Both the position numbers and the translations under genes were made by a program. 64,000 nucleotides of DNA from Bacteriovorax sp. PP10. Its GTDB lineage: Bacteria > Bdellovibrionota > Bacteriovoracia > Bacteriovoracales > Bacteriovoracaceae. The notes under the pieces were generated by a model. It worked only from the letters and a program-made list of their open reading frames with translations. It did no database searches and was not told where the DNA came from. Below, piece after piece: positions 9,630-16,909 of this stretch (positions within the stretch are counted from its first letter, which is position 1; every line of letters starts with the position of its first letter). The stretch is from NCBI RefSeq assembly GCF_035013165.1, contig NZ_JAYGJQ010000001.1, positions 248,001 through 312,000 of the forward strand, read 5' to 3'.

Positions 9630-11417
9630 ATGAATTTTTATACCGATGATAAAACTATAATTGCTTGCAGTACTGGAACTCAATCCAATACTGCAATTGC
9701 AGTTTTAAGACTCTCGGGATTTAAAAATTTAATCGATCTACAAAAATTTTTCTCCTTCGATCTCTCAAAAACAATCAACCGCAAATCACATCTCACAAAT
9801 ATAATTTTCGAAGATAAAATCTTTGATAATGGTCTTCTAGTTTTCTTCCCTGAAGGGGGGAGTTACACAGGAGAAAACGTTCTTGAATTATCAATTCACG
9901 GAAATCAGCTCAATATTCAAAGAATTCTCGAACTTTTTGTGAATCACGGTGACTGTAGATCAGCAGCTCCTGGAGAATTCACATACCGAGCTCTAAAAAA
10001 TAAGAAACTAAGTCTTTCACAAGTGGAAGGCCTGGACATGCTTTTAAACGCGAACTCAAGTTTGATGCTGTCTCAGGGTCTAGACATCCTGCAAGGCGAC
10101 CTGCATGCCCAATACTTGGCCCTTTATGACGCCTATTTGAAATTAAAAGCGGCCGTTGAGATCTCGATCGACTTTTCTGAAGATGTTGGGGTGGAAGAAA
10201 CTCAAAAACTTTTCCAGGACTCATTCGCCAAATTCTTCAAATTGATCTCGAGCCTAAAAACCAGGACCGAAGGAAATATCTCGTCGTTGCTTTCACCAGA
10301 AATTGTCCTGGTAGGGCAGACCAACGCGGGTAAGAGTTCTTTGTTTAATATTCTTTTGAAGCATGACCGATCGATTGTTTCAAATATTGCCGGGACCACT
10401 CGCGATTATGTATCGGAAGTGATCCACATTGATGGAACCAATTTCAAGCTGGTCGATACGGCCGGGATTCGTGAATCGAGTGACGTTATTGAAAATATCG
10501 GAATCGATAGGGCCATGAATATTTTATCCCGCTCTTTTTACAAAATTTTAATCGTAAATCCATACGAAACGAACGCTCAATATTTAGCAAAATTCACTGA
10601 TGTAGATTTCGACTTTTTAGTCGTTTCTCACAGTGATAAATCGGATTTTGATTCGCAAGTTTCTACTGTAGATTTCTCAAAAATTAAGACAAAAAATATA
10701 GCGAAAGCTAACTTCAATTCACTCGAAGGTGGTTCTATAGGACCATTAACTATTCTTGGTCCTATGGGACCACTTATGGATTCTGGTTCTATAGGACCAG
10801 ACTCAAAAACCGCCGGTCCTATAGAACCAAATTCGAAAAATCTTGGTCCTATAGAACCAGATTTCGCAAAAACTGGTCCTATAGAACCAGTTGAAAAAAG
10901 TGTTTCTCCAATGAAGAATGAAAAAGAGGGTAGTGCGGATTCAAAAAATTCAGCACAAATTTTAAAGAGTGGTTCTATAGAACCATCTTCAAAAAACCCT
11001 GCCCCTATAGAACCAAAACTCGAAAAAAGTTCTTCGAATTCGCAAAGTGGTCCGATAGGACCAGGCCCGGTAGGGCCGCATCCCAACTCCGAAAAAGTTG
11101 CCCCTATAGGACCAAAAAATGAAAACCAATCTGGTCCTACTGGTCCTATAGAACCAGTTTTAAAGTCTCATATTATTAAAAAATTCGACATTTCCACGGC
11201 TAATAACCCGATATTACTGGAAAGACACAGAGATGTTATAAATAAAATTTATAGTAAATCCATTGAATTTTCTAGTAATATCAACGAGATAGATGACGTT
11301 GCGATACTTTCTTCTGAAGTAAATATCCTCGGACACTCGTTAACTGAGTTAATTGGGATTGTTTCTCCAGACGATGTACTAAATTCCATATTCGCGAATT
11401 TCTGCATAGGGAAATAG
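9630..11417 (+). CDS. mnmE: tRNA modification GTPase MnmE with a large repetitive insertion
   Basis: With MnmG, makes the cmnm5 modification at the wobble uridine of certain tRNAs. The N-terminal folate-binding domain is followed by a helical domain containing the G domain: G1 GQTNAGKS (229-236), G2 GTTRD (255-259) and G3 DTAGI (276-280). The C-terminal CIGK motif, which is required for modification, is intact. At 595 residues it is about 140 longer than E. coli MnmE. The excess is one block at about residues 367-509, between the G4 region and the G5-like FDISTAN, built from repeats of the pentapeptide G-P/S-I-G/E-P. The G4 position reads SHSD rather than NKxD. The reading frame is open throughout, so this is an insertion and not a pseudogene. 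Confidence 0.95.
   Translation: MNFYTDDKTIIACSTGTQSNTAIAVLRLSGFKNLIDLQKFFSFDLSKTINRKSHLTNIIFEDKIFDNGLLVFFPEGGSYTGENVLELSIHGNQLNIQRILELFVNHGDCRSAAPGEFTYRALKNKKLSLSQVEGLDMLLNANSSLMLSQGLDILQGDLHAQYLALYDAYLKLKAAVEISIDFSEDVGVEETQKLFQDSFAKFFKLISSLKTRTEGNISSLLSPEIVLVGQTNAGKSSLFNILLKHDRSIVSNIAGTTRDYVSEVIHIDGTNFKLVDTAGIRESSDVIENIGIDRAMNILSRSFYKILIVNPYETNAQYLAKFTDVDFDFLVVSHSDKSDFDSQVSTVDFSKIKTKNIAKANFNSLEGGSIGPLTILGPMGPLMDSGSIGPDSKTAGPIEPNSKNLGPIEPDFAKTGPIEPVEKSVSPMKNEKEGSADSKNSAQILKSGSIEPSSKNPAPIEPKLEKSSSNSQSGPIGPGPVGPHPNSEKVAPIGPKNENQSGPTGPIEPVLKSHIIKKFDISTANNPILLERHRDVINKIYSKSIEFSSNINEIDDVAILSSEVNILGHSLTELIGIVSPDDVLNSIFANFCIGK
10730..11156 (+). repeat. In-frame array of 16-bp palindromes inside mnmE
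   Basis: About twelve copies of TGGTYCTATAGRACCA start at 10730, 10757, 10784, 10814, 10844, 10874, 10970, 11000, 11048, 11063, 11099 and 11141. The copy at 10970-10985, TGGTTCTATAGAACCA, is a perfect palindrome. The others differ mostly by T/C or G/A changes that keep G-U pairing, plus a few degenerate copies (11063: core GGCCCGGTAGGGCC). Every spacing is a multiple of three (27, 27, 30, 30, 30, 96, 30, 48, 15, 36, 42), so each copy encodes G/A-P/S-I/M/V-G/E-P. Spacers are Ser/Lys/Asn-rich and unrelated. Because the unit is palindromic, the opposite strand encodes the same peptide. Confidence 0.95.
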
Positions 11418-11465
11418 CCAATCGCTTCTTTTTGTACTAATAATCAATCCTATTAAAGATCGCAA

Positions 11466-11481
11466 TGTTCTACGTGGAACA
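11466..11481. promoter_or_regulatory. parS: parS-like ParB binding site in the mnmG leader
   Basis: TGTTCTACGTGGAACA differs from the well-known bacterial parS consensus TGTTTCACGTGAAACA at only a few positions, and it is a palindrome except for one base pair. It ends 6 bp before the mnmG start codon, so it occupies the position of the ribosome-binding site. A near-identical copy lies at 13934-13949. Both are within 4 kb of parAB, as expected for a centromere-like site. Confidence 0.8.
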
Positions 11482-11487
11482 AATTAT

Positions 11488-13344
11488 ATGAAAAACAATT
11501 TCGACATTCTTATTATTGGTGGCGGTCATGCAGGCTCAGAAGCCGCATGGATTTCATCGCAATTCGATTTAAAAGTTGGACTGATTTCTGGTCCGGGCGC
11601 AACTCTCGCATCGACTCCATGTAATCCGGCAGTCGGCGGAGTAGGGAAAGGACAAGTGGTTCGAGAGATCGATGCACTTGGTGGACTGATGGGAATTGTC
11701 GCAGACAAGGCCGGAATTCAGTATCGCACTTTGAATGAGTCAAAAGGTTTTGCCGTTCAATCGACAAGAGTTCAAGTCGACAAAGAACTTTACACAAAAT
11801 ACGCCGAAGAACTTTTATCTCAAAGAGACAATCTCTCGATCATTCGTGAGATGGTAAAGTCCGTGAGAAAAGAAAACGATTCGTTTATTATCGAGACTGA
11901 GTCGGGAAAAACTTTCGAATCTAAAAAAGTTATCGTTACAACAGGAACTTTCTTGGCCGGAAAACTTCACACAGGTGAAGAGCAAAACGCAGGCGGAAGA
12001 GTAGAGTGTAAAGAGTCTGTTGGTCTGAATGATTTATTCGCGGACATCAAAACAACTCCAAATAGATTCAAAACCGGAACTCCACCGAGAATTGATCGTA
12101 AAACGATTAACTACTCTGTGATGGAGCCGCAAGAAAGTGATTACAGCACAAGAAACTTCCATTCTTTGTCTGAACCGTTTGAGCGAAGCTCAGAACAAGT
12201 CGCTTGTTATCTAACAAGGACAAATTCGGAAACTTTATCGATTATTAGAGCTAATAAAGAGAGATCTCCTATCTTTAACGGACAAATCAAAGGTGTTGGA
12301 CCAAGATATTGTCCTTCAATTGAAGATAAAGCTTTCAGGTATACAGAAAAAGACGTTCATCATGTCTTCGTTGAACCAGAAGGATTGAATCTAGAGACGA
12401 TTTATCCTAACGGAGTTTCAACTTCTCTACCAAAAGACGTGCAAGAGAGCTTTATTCGCACTATTTCTGGTCTAGAAAACGCAAAAATCCTCGTTCATGG
12501 ATACGCAGTTGAATACGACGTTGTCGATACTTCAGAATTATCGCGATTGATGGAGTATAAATCTATTCCAGGACTCTTCTTTGCGGGACAAGTTTGTGGG
12601 ACTTCTGGATACGAAGAAGCAGCAGGGCAGGGAATTGTAGCGGGAATTAATGCTTCTTTAGCATTTTTAGGGAAAGATCCACTCGTTTTAGATAGAAACG
12701 ACTCTTATATTGGAGTTATGGTCGAAGATTTAGTCACAAATAAGCGTGATGAACCTTATAGACTATTCACCGCTAGATCAGAAAACCGTCTTTACGTAAG
12801 AGAAGATAATACAATTCAGAGAATGAATAAATATAGAAAGGTTCTTGGATTGTCTGGGAAGCTAGATTTCTACCAAGAAAGTATCTTAGATGAAGTAGAA
12901 ATCCTGGAAAAACTAATCGAAGAGACGATGTATTACGCAACAACGCCTTCGAACAAAGTATATTTCGCTGAAAAGGAATACGGAACTCTAGAAAACAACA
13001 TCAGCTTAAAAGAACTTCTTCGCCGCCCGAATTTAAATCCAGTAAAAGTACTGGAAGCTGAATGTTTAAAAGTAGGGGCGAGTTTCAATCTAGATGTTAT
13101 CAGAACTGTGGCGATCGCCGCGAAGTACGAAGGCTATATTGATAGAGCAGTAATTGAGAGTGAAAAGATTAATAGAATGAGTAAGAAGAGAATCGACTGG
13201 GAAATCCTGGCTGATTCAAAAAACATCTCCTTCGAATGTAAATTAAGAATTAAAACGATTAGGCCGGAAACTTTCGGTCAATTACAACGAATTGAAGGAA
13301 TCAGACCCGCTACCCTAGCATACGTGGCCGGAAATCTGGTTTAA
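11488..13344 (+). CDS. mnmG: tRNA uridine 5-carboxymethylaminomethyl modification enzyme MnmG
   Basis: FAD-dependent partner of MnmE in wobble-uridine modification. The 618-residue protein has the N-terminal dinucleotide-binding motif IIGGGHAGSEAA, the conserved STPCNPAVGGVGKGQVVREIDALGG region (catalytic cysteine of the CNPxxGG motif), a second conserved block GLFFAGQVCGTSGYEEAAGQG, and the C-terminal helical domain ending IEGIRPATLAYV. It follows mnmE by 70 bp and precedes rsmG by 8 bp. The leader contains a parS-like site overlapping the ribosome-binding region, so ParB binding could affect its expression. Confidence 0.98.
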   Translation: MKNNFDILIIGGGHAGSEAAWISSQFDLKVGLISGPGATLASTPCNPAVGGVGKGQVVREIDALGGLMGIVADKAGIQYRTLNESKGFAVQSTRVQVDKELYTKYAEELLSQRDNLSIIREMVKSVRKENDSFIIETESGKTFESKKVIVTTGTFLAGKLHTGEEQNAGGRVECKESVGLNDLFADIKTTPNRFKTGTPPRIDRKTINYSVMEPQESDYSTRNFHSLSEPFERSSEQVACYLTRTNSETLSIIRANKERSPIFNGQIKGVGPRYCPSIEDKAFRYTEKDVHHVFVEPEGLNLETIYPNGVSTSLPKDVQESFIRTISGLENAKILVHGYAVEYDVVDTSELSRLMEYKSIPGLFFAGQVCGTSGYEEAAGQGIVAGINASLAFLGKDPLVLDRNDSYIGVMVEDLVTNKRDEPYRLFTARSENRLYVREDNTIQRMNKYRKVLGLSGKLDFYQESILDEVEILEKLIEETMYYATTPSNKVYFAEKEYGTLENNISLKELLRRPNLNPVKVLEAECLKVGASFNLDVIRTVAIAAKYEGYIDRAVIESEKINRMSKKRIDWEILADSKNISFECKLRIKTIRPETFGQLQRIEGIRPATLAYVAGNLV

Positions 13345-13352
13345 GGCAAAAA

Positions 13353-13991
13353 ATGAAAGAATTCGCTAAAAAGTACCTCGATTTGTTGACCGGTGAATTT
13401 GCCGGCATCAATTTAACAAGAATTGAATCTCCTGAAGATTTTTACAATAAACAGATCCTCGATTCGGTTATGCCGATGACTGAGAGTAAAGTTTTTAGAA
13501 ATGCTTTGGAAACTACCAAACTTGTAGTGGATGTTGGATTTGGTGGGGGATTTCCAATCCTTCCTCTGGCATTCAAAAACCCAGACGTAAAATTTATTGG
13601 AATGGAAGCGCGCGCTAAAAAAGCACAAGTTGTTCAAAGTATCGCGAACAGTCTTGGTTTAACCAACGCAACACTGAAACACCAAAGATTAGACTTTGTG
13701 GACTTTGATGTCGACACCGTCATTACTTTTAAGGCCGTCGGAAAAGTTATCGATTTTTTACCGATGATCCGCACGGACAAAACCGTCTATGTCTTTTTCT
13801 ATAAAGGGCCAAACTTTTATGAGCTAGAAGATATCGAAGAACTTCTGGAAAAAAATTGGGAACTAATTGAAGAGAAATCATACGACGTACCAGGAACTGA
13901 AGGACGCGTCTTGTTAGGATTTAAGAACAGAAAAGTTCTACGTGGAACATTGGTTACGGAAAAAATTATTAAATTTTCATCGTTACTTTAA
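13353..13991 (+). CDS. rsmG: 16S rRNA (guanine-N7) methyltransferase RsmG
   Basis: SAM-dependent methyltransferase acting on a guanine of the 530 loop of 16S rRNA. The 212-residue protein shows the glycine-rich SAM site VVDVGFGGGFPILPLAF, followed by GMEARAKKAQVVQSIANSLGL, as in the RsmG/GidB family. The conserved early segment NLTRIESPEDFYNKQILDS is present. It starts 8 bp after mnmG. A parS-like sequence lies inside its last 60 bases and encodes VLRGT, so the extreme C-terminus is partly dictated by that site. Confidence 0.93.
   Translation: MKEFAKKYLDLLTGEFAGINLTRIESPEDFYNKQILDSVMPMTESKVFRNALETTKLVVDVGFGGGFPILPLAFKNPDVKFIGMEARAKKAQVVQSIANSLGLTNATLKHQRLDFVDFDVDTVITFKAVGKVIDFLPMIRTDKTVYVFFYKGPNFYELEDIEELLEKNWELIEEKSYDVPGTEGRVLLGFKNRKVLRGTLVTEKIIKFSSLL
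13934..13949. promoter_or_regulatory. parS: parS-like ParB binding site inside the 3' end of rsmG
   Basis: AGTTCTACGTGGAACA matches the site at 11466-11481 at 15 of 16 positions; only the first base differs. It lies in the coding sequence of rsmG, 95 bp before parA. Two copies of such a sequence flanking mnmG-rsmG next to parAB would not be expected by chance. Confidence 0.75.
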
Positions 13992-14043
13992 ATATAAAAA
14001 AAGATATATTTGAGTCTTAAATAGTCAAAAAGGGGTACCATAA

Positions 14044-14937
14044 ATGGCTAAAATTATTGCTATGATGAACCAAAAAGGGGGAGTTGGTAAGACTACTTCT
14101 TCAGTTAATCTTGCAGCGTGTCTAGCAGTAGCCGAGAAAAGAACTCTACTAATCGACCTGGATCCACAAGGAAACGGAAGTCTAAGTATTGGTCTGGCTA
14201 AAGAAACATTTAAAGAAAAGAATATTTACCACGCTCTTATTGGTCAGATTGATTTGAAAGAAGCGATTTACGAAAGTGAATTACCATTTTTTCATATCTG
14301 TCCTTCTGATAACAATCTTTCAGGTGCAGAAATTGAACTTGTTTCATTATTCGCGCGTGAATCAAAACTAAAAAATGCATTCAAGTCTGTAGACAAAGAT
14401 TATGACTACATCATTATCGATTGTCCTCCGTCACTTGGACTTTTAACTGTGAACGCACTAAACGCTGCTCACTCTTATATTGTTCCAATGCAAACTGAAT
14501 ATTTAGCAATGGAAGGTCTGGCGCAGTTATTAAATACTGTTCGTCTTATCAGAACATCACTAAATCCAAATTTAGAGTTAGATGGAATTCTTCTTACTAT
14601 GTACGACTCACGTTCGGGTCTGCATAAGCAAGTTGCAACAGAAATCAAAACGCATTTTGGTGACACTGTTTTCAAAACAATTATTCCGAGAAACGTAAAG
14701 CTTGCTGAGTGTCCTTCATTTGGGAAACCAATCATTCTTTACGATATCGAATCAAAAGGCAGTGAAGCCTACTTAGCATTGGCCAAGGAAATAATTCTTA
14801 AAGAACGTTTCAAAGGAAACACTGAAGCTTCTAAAGAGAGTGGGTCAGACAAAGAACCGGAAGATGTATTGATGAACTCTATTCCAGATTTATCAAAGAT
14901 CAATCCTGCAGATGAACCACCTATTTTTGAGCAGTAG
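14044..14937 (+). CDS. parA: Chromosome partitioning ATPase ParA (Soj)
   Basis: Deviant Walker ATPase that binds the nucleoid nonspecifically and moves ParB-parS complexes apart. The 297-residue protein begins MAKIIAMMNQKGGVGKTTSS, containing the signature KGGVGKTT, followed by LLIDLDPQGNGS and the Walker B segment YIIIDCPPSLGLLTVNAL. A 30-residue acidic, Ser/Glu/Pro-rich tail follows the conserved domain. AAGGGG lies about ten bases upstream of the ATG. It is directly followed by parB (16 bp) and belongs to the conserved rsmG-parA-parB cluster. Confidence 0.97.
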   Translation: MAKIIAMMNQKGGVGKTTSSVNLAACLAVAEKRTLLIDLDPQGNGSLSIGLAKETFKEKNIYHALIGQIDLKEAIYESELPFFHICPSDNNLSGAEIELVSLFARESKLKNAFKSVDKDYDYIIIDCPPSLGLLTVNALNAAHSYIVPMQTEYLAMEGLAQLLNTVRLIRTSLNPNLELDGILLTMYDSRSGLHKQVATEIKTHFGDTVFKTIIPRNVKLAECPSFGKPIILYDIESKGSEAYLALAKEIILKERFKGNTEASKESGSDKEPEDVLMNSIPDLSKINPADEPPIFEQ

Positions 14938-14953
14938 GCTCTAAGGAAATTTT

Positions 14954-15898
14954 ATGGCTAAGAAACTTGCTTTAGGAAAAGGAATCGCATCACTACTTCA
15001 CGATGCAACTCCAAACACTGTTGTTAATCAAACTTACAATTCTCACTATGGAAATCCACAAGAGCATGCTCCGGCCGCTCCTGTAGAAAAAGAAATTGAG
15101 ATTAGATATGAAAACACTCCGCTCCTGGTAAATGTTGGATCAATTAAAACAAATCCAAATCAACCACGAAAAATTTTCAAGGAAAAAGACCTTGATGAAT
15201 TGGCAGAGTCTATTAGAGAAAACGGAATCATTCAGCCGCTAATCGTTGCTGAATTAGAAAACGGTGAATACGAACTTGTGGCCGGTGAACGCCGTTTACG
15301 TGCTTCGAAAAAAATCGGATTAGAACAAGTTCCAGTTGTAGTGAAGAGAGCGACTGATCGTGAAAAAATGATCATGTCTATTATCGAGAACGTTCAACGT
15401 TCGGATCTTAACTGTGTTGAAGAAGCTCTTGCTTACTACCAACTGATGAACGAATACAAACTGACTCAAGAAGATGTTGCTAAGAAACTTGGGAAAGAGC
15501 GCTCGACTGTAGCGAACTTCCTTCGCGTATTAAATCTTCCACGTCCAGTTATCGATCTTCTTCAAAAAGAAATGCTTTCGTTTGGACACGCTAAAATTTT
15601 AGCCGCTGTTAAAGAGCGTGAGGATGCCACTAGACTCGCTAACGAAGCTGTTGCTAAGTCATGGTCAGTTCGCGAACTAGAACAGGCCATTAAGGCTAAA
15701 AAGCCGCTTAAAGAAAAAGCGGGTAGAACAAATCCATTTTTCGAAGAGAAACTTGACCAATTTAGAAAGACTCTCGAGCAAAAAACTGGATACCATTTCG
15801 CTTTATCGAGTGGTAAAAATGGATCCGGACAGATTTCGTTAAAATATAGCAATGAGGCAGAATTTAACGATATATATGAATTCCTTCTATCGAAGTAG
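14954..15898 (+). CDS. parB: Chromosome partitioning protein ParB (Spo0J)
   Basis: CTP-dependent DNA clamp that loads at parS and spreads along DNA. The 314 residues contain the start typical of the family (LALGKGIASLL), the ParB/Srx domain with NPNQPRKIF, GERRLRA (CTP binding) and ENVQRSDLN, the helix-turn-helix around LTQEDVAKKLGKERSTVANFLR, and a C-terminal dimerisation region. It lies 16 bp after parA and is closed by a strong terminator at 15933-15957. Its likely targets are the parS-like sites at 11466 and 13934. Confidence 0.97.
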   Translation: MAKKLALGKGIASLLHDATPNTVVNQTYNSHYGNPQEHAPAAPVEKEIEIRYENTPLLVNVGSIKTNPNQPRKIFKEKDLDELAESIRENGIIQPLIVAELENGEYELVAGERRLRASKKIGLEQVPVVVKRATDREKMIMSIIENVQRSDLNCVEEALAYYQLMNEYKLTQEDVAKKLGKERSTVANFLRVLNLPRPVIDLLQKEMLSFGHAKILAAVKEREDATRLANEAVAKSWSVRELEQAIKAKKPLKEKAGRTNPFFEEKLDQFRKTLEQKTGYHFALSSGKNGSGQISLKYSNEAEFNDIYEFLLSK

Positions 15899-15932
15899 AA
15901 TGTATTCTAGAGAACATAATTTTTTATAAATA

Positions 15933-15957
15933 AGTGGTCCTATAGGGCCACTTTTTA
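15933..15957 (+). terminator. Intrinsic terminator after parB, built on the mnmE palindrome
   Basis: The arms AGTGGTCCTA and TAGGGCCACT form a 10-bp stem with one G-U pair and no obvious loop apart from the central bases, followed by TTTTTATTT. The core TGGTCCTATAGGGCCA at 15935-15950 belongs to the same palindrome family as the array inside mnmE. It lies 35 bp after the parB stop and 22 bp before the bactofilin start. Confidence 0.8.
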
Positions 15958-15973
15958 TTTGAGGACGTAGTTT

Positions 15974-16324
15974 ATGGAAAGACGCCGTGGTGAAGTTTCA
16001 GCGATCATTGAAGAGGGTTGTAAGTTTGAAGGAAACCTTTCTTTCAATGGAACTGCAAGAATTGCGGGCATCGTAAACGGGTCAGTGTTTTCAAATGACA
16101 CAGTTGTTATTTCTGAAGGCGCTATTATCAACGCCGATATTAACGCAAACATTATTATTATAGCCGGTTCCGTAAAAGGAAATATCAAGGCCAGCTCTCG
16201 AGTAGAAATATTGAAGCCCGCGCGATTTGAAGGGATTATAACGACTCCAAGTTTAATTGTGGAAGAAGGCGTTATTTTTCACGGTACAACAAAAATGCGC
16301 GACAAGAAAAATACTCAAACTTAA
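15974..16324 (+). CDS. Bactofilin
   Basis: Bactofilins are bacterial cytoskeletal proteins that polymerise without nucleotide and often position cell-wall or chromosome-segregation machinery. The 116-residue protein starts with a short basic N-terminus (MERRRGEVSAI) and then shows the bactofilin beta-helix pattern of repeating hydrophobic and glycine turns (FEGNLSFNGTARIAGIVNGS, then GSVKGNIKASSRVEILKPAR). GAGG lies before the ATG. In several proteobacteria a bactofilin gene lies beside parAB and the protein acts with ParA/ParB, so the position fits a segregation role. No membrane segment is seen. Confidence 0.9.
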   Translation: MERRRGEVSAIIEEGCKFEGNLSFNGTARIAGIVNGSVFSNDTVVISEGAIINADINANIIIIAGSVKGNIKASSRVEILKPARFEGIITTPSLIVEEGVIFHGTTKMRDKKNTQT

Positions 16325-16357
16325 CTCGCGTCAAATGTCCCGAATCTCTAAAATTCC

Positions 16358-16386
16358 TTGACGAAAACCCCTAGAACTATTATCTA
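16358..16386 (+). promoter_or_regulatory. Candidate promoter of the ATP synthase gene cluster
   Basis: TTGACG at 16358-16363 is close to the -35 consensus. At the standard 17-bp spacing the hexamer TATCTA (16381-16386) follows, and a better -10 (TATTAT) lies at 14-bp spacing. This is the only promoter-like pair I found in the 133-bp gap between the bactofilin gene and the first atp gene. Confidence 0.4.
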
Positions 16387-16457
16387 TTAGTGGAAAAAAA
16401 AGTTCACACAATTCAATAAAATTTTTTATTGCGAAAGAAAACGGGGTTTTCAAAACC

Positions 16458-16901
16458 ATGAATACAATTGTCACTATTCTTAACTCACTTAAGATCGATC
16501 AAACGTTCCTAATTCAATTTGTACTCTTCGTAGTGTTTTTCAATATCATCGCGCCAGTTCTATTCAAAAGACTGCAGGAAGTATTGGACCTAAGAGAGCA
16601 AAAAACAACTAAGTTAGATTCACATGCTAACCATGTTTACAGACAAGCAGATGATCTTGCTGTTCAATACAAAAACTCAATCGAAAAAACTCACACAGAT
16701 TCTCAAGCAGTAGCGACAAAGAAAAAATCAGAAATCGCTGCAAAAGAAAAAGCTATCTTCGATAGCGCTGAAGAGAAACTTACTGGTGAATACGAAGGGA
16801 AGAGATCTTCACTTCTAAAAGACCTTGCTGACAAAAGAATTACAGTTCTTGCTGAAGCAGAAAAATTATCAAATACACTTGTAGAAAAATTAACTAAATA
16901 A
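16458..16901 (+). CDS. atpF2: ATP synthase F0 subunit b-type (b')
   Basis: Peripheral stalk subunit of F0F1 ATP synthase. The 147-residue protein has one N-terminal membrane segment (FLIQFVLFVVFFNIIAPVLF) and then a long charged helix rich in Lys, Glu and Ala (DLREQKTTKLDSHANHVYRQ and onward), the standard b-subunit layout. It is the first of two b-type genes in a row, which suggests a b/b' heterodimeric stalk. Eight bp separate it from the next gene. Sequence identity with well-known b subunits is low by eye; the call rests on architecture and position. Confidence 0.85.
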   Translation: MNTIVTILNSLKIDQTFLIQFVLFVVFFNIIAPVLFKRLQEVLDLREQKTTKLDSHANHVYRQADDLAVQYKNSIEKTHTDSQAVATKKKSEIAAKEKAIFDSAEEKLTGEYEGKRSSLLKDLADKRITVLAEAEKLSNTLVEKLTK

Positions 16902-16909
16902 GGAATTAA

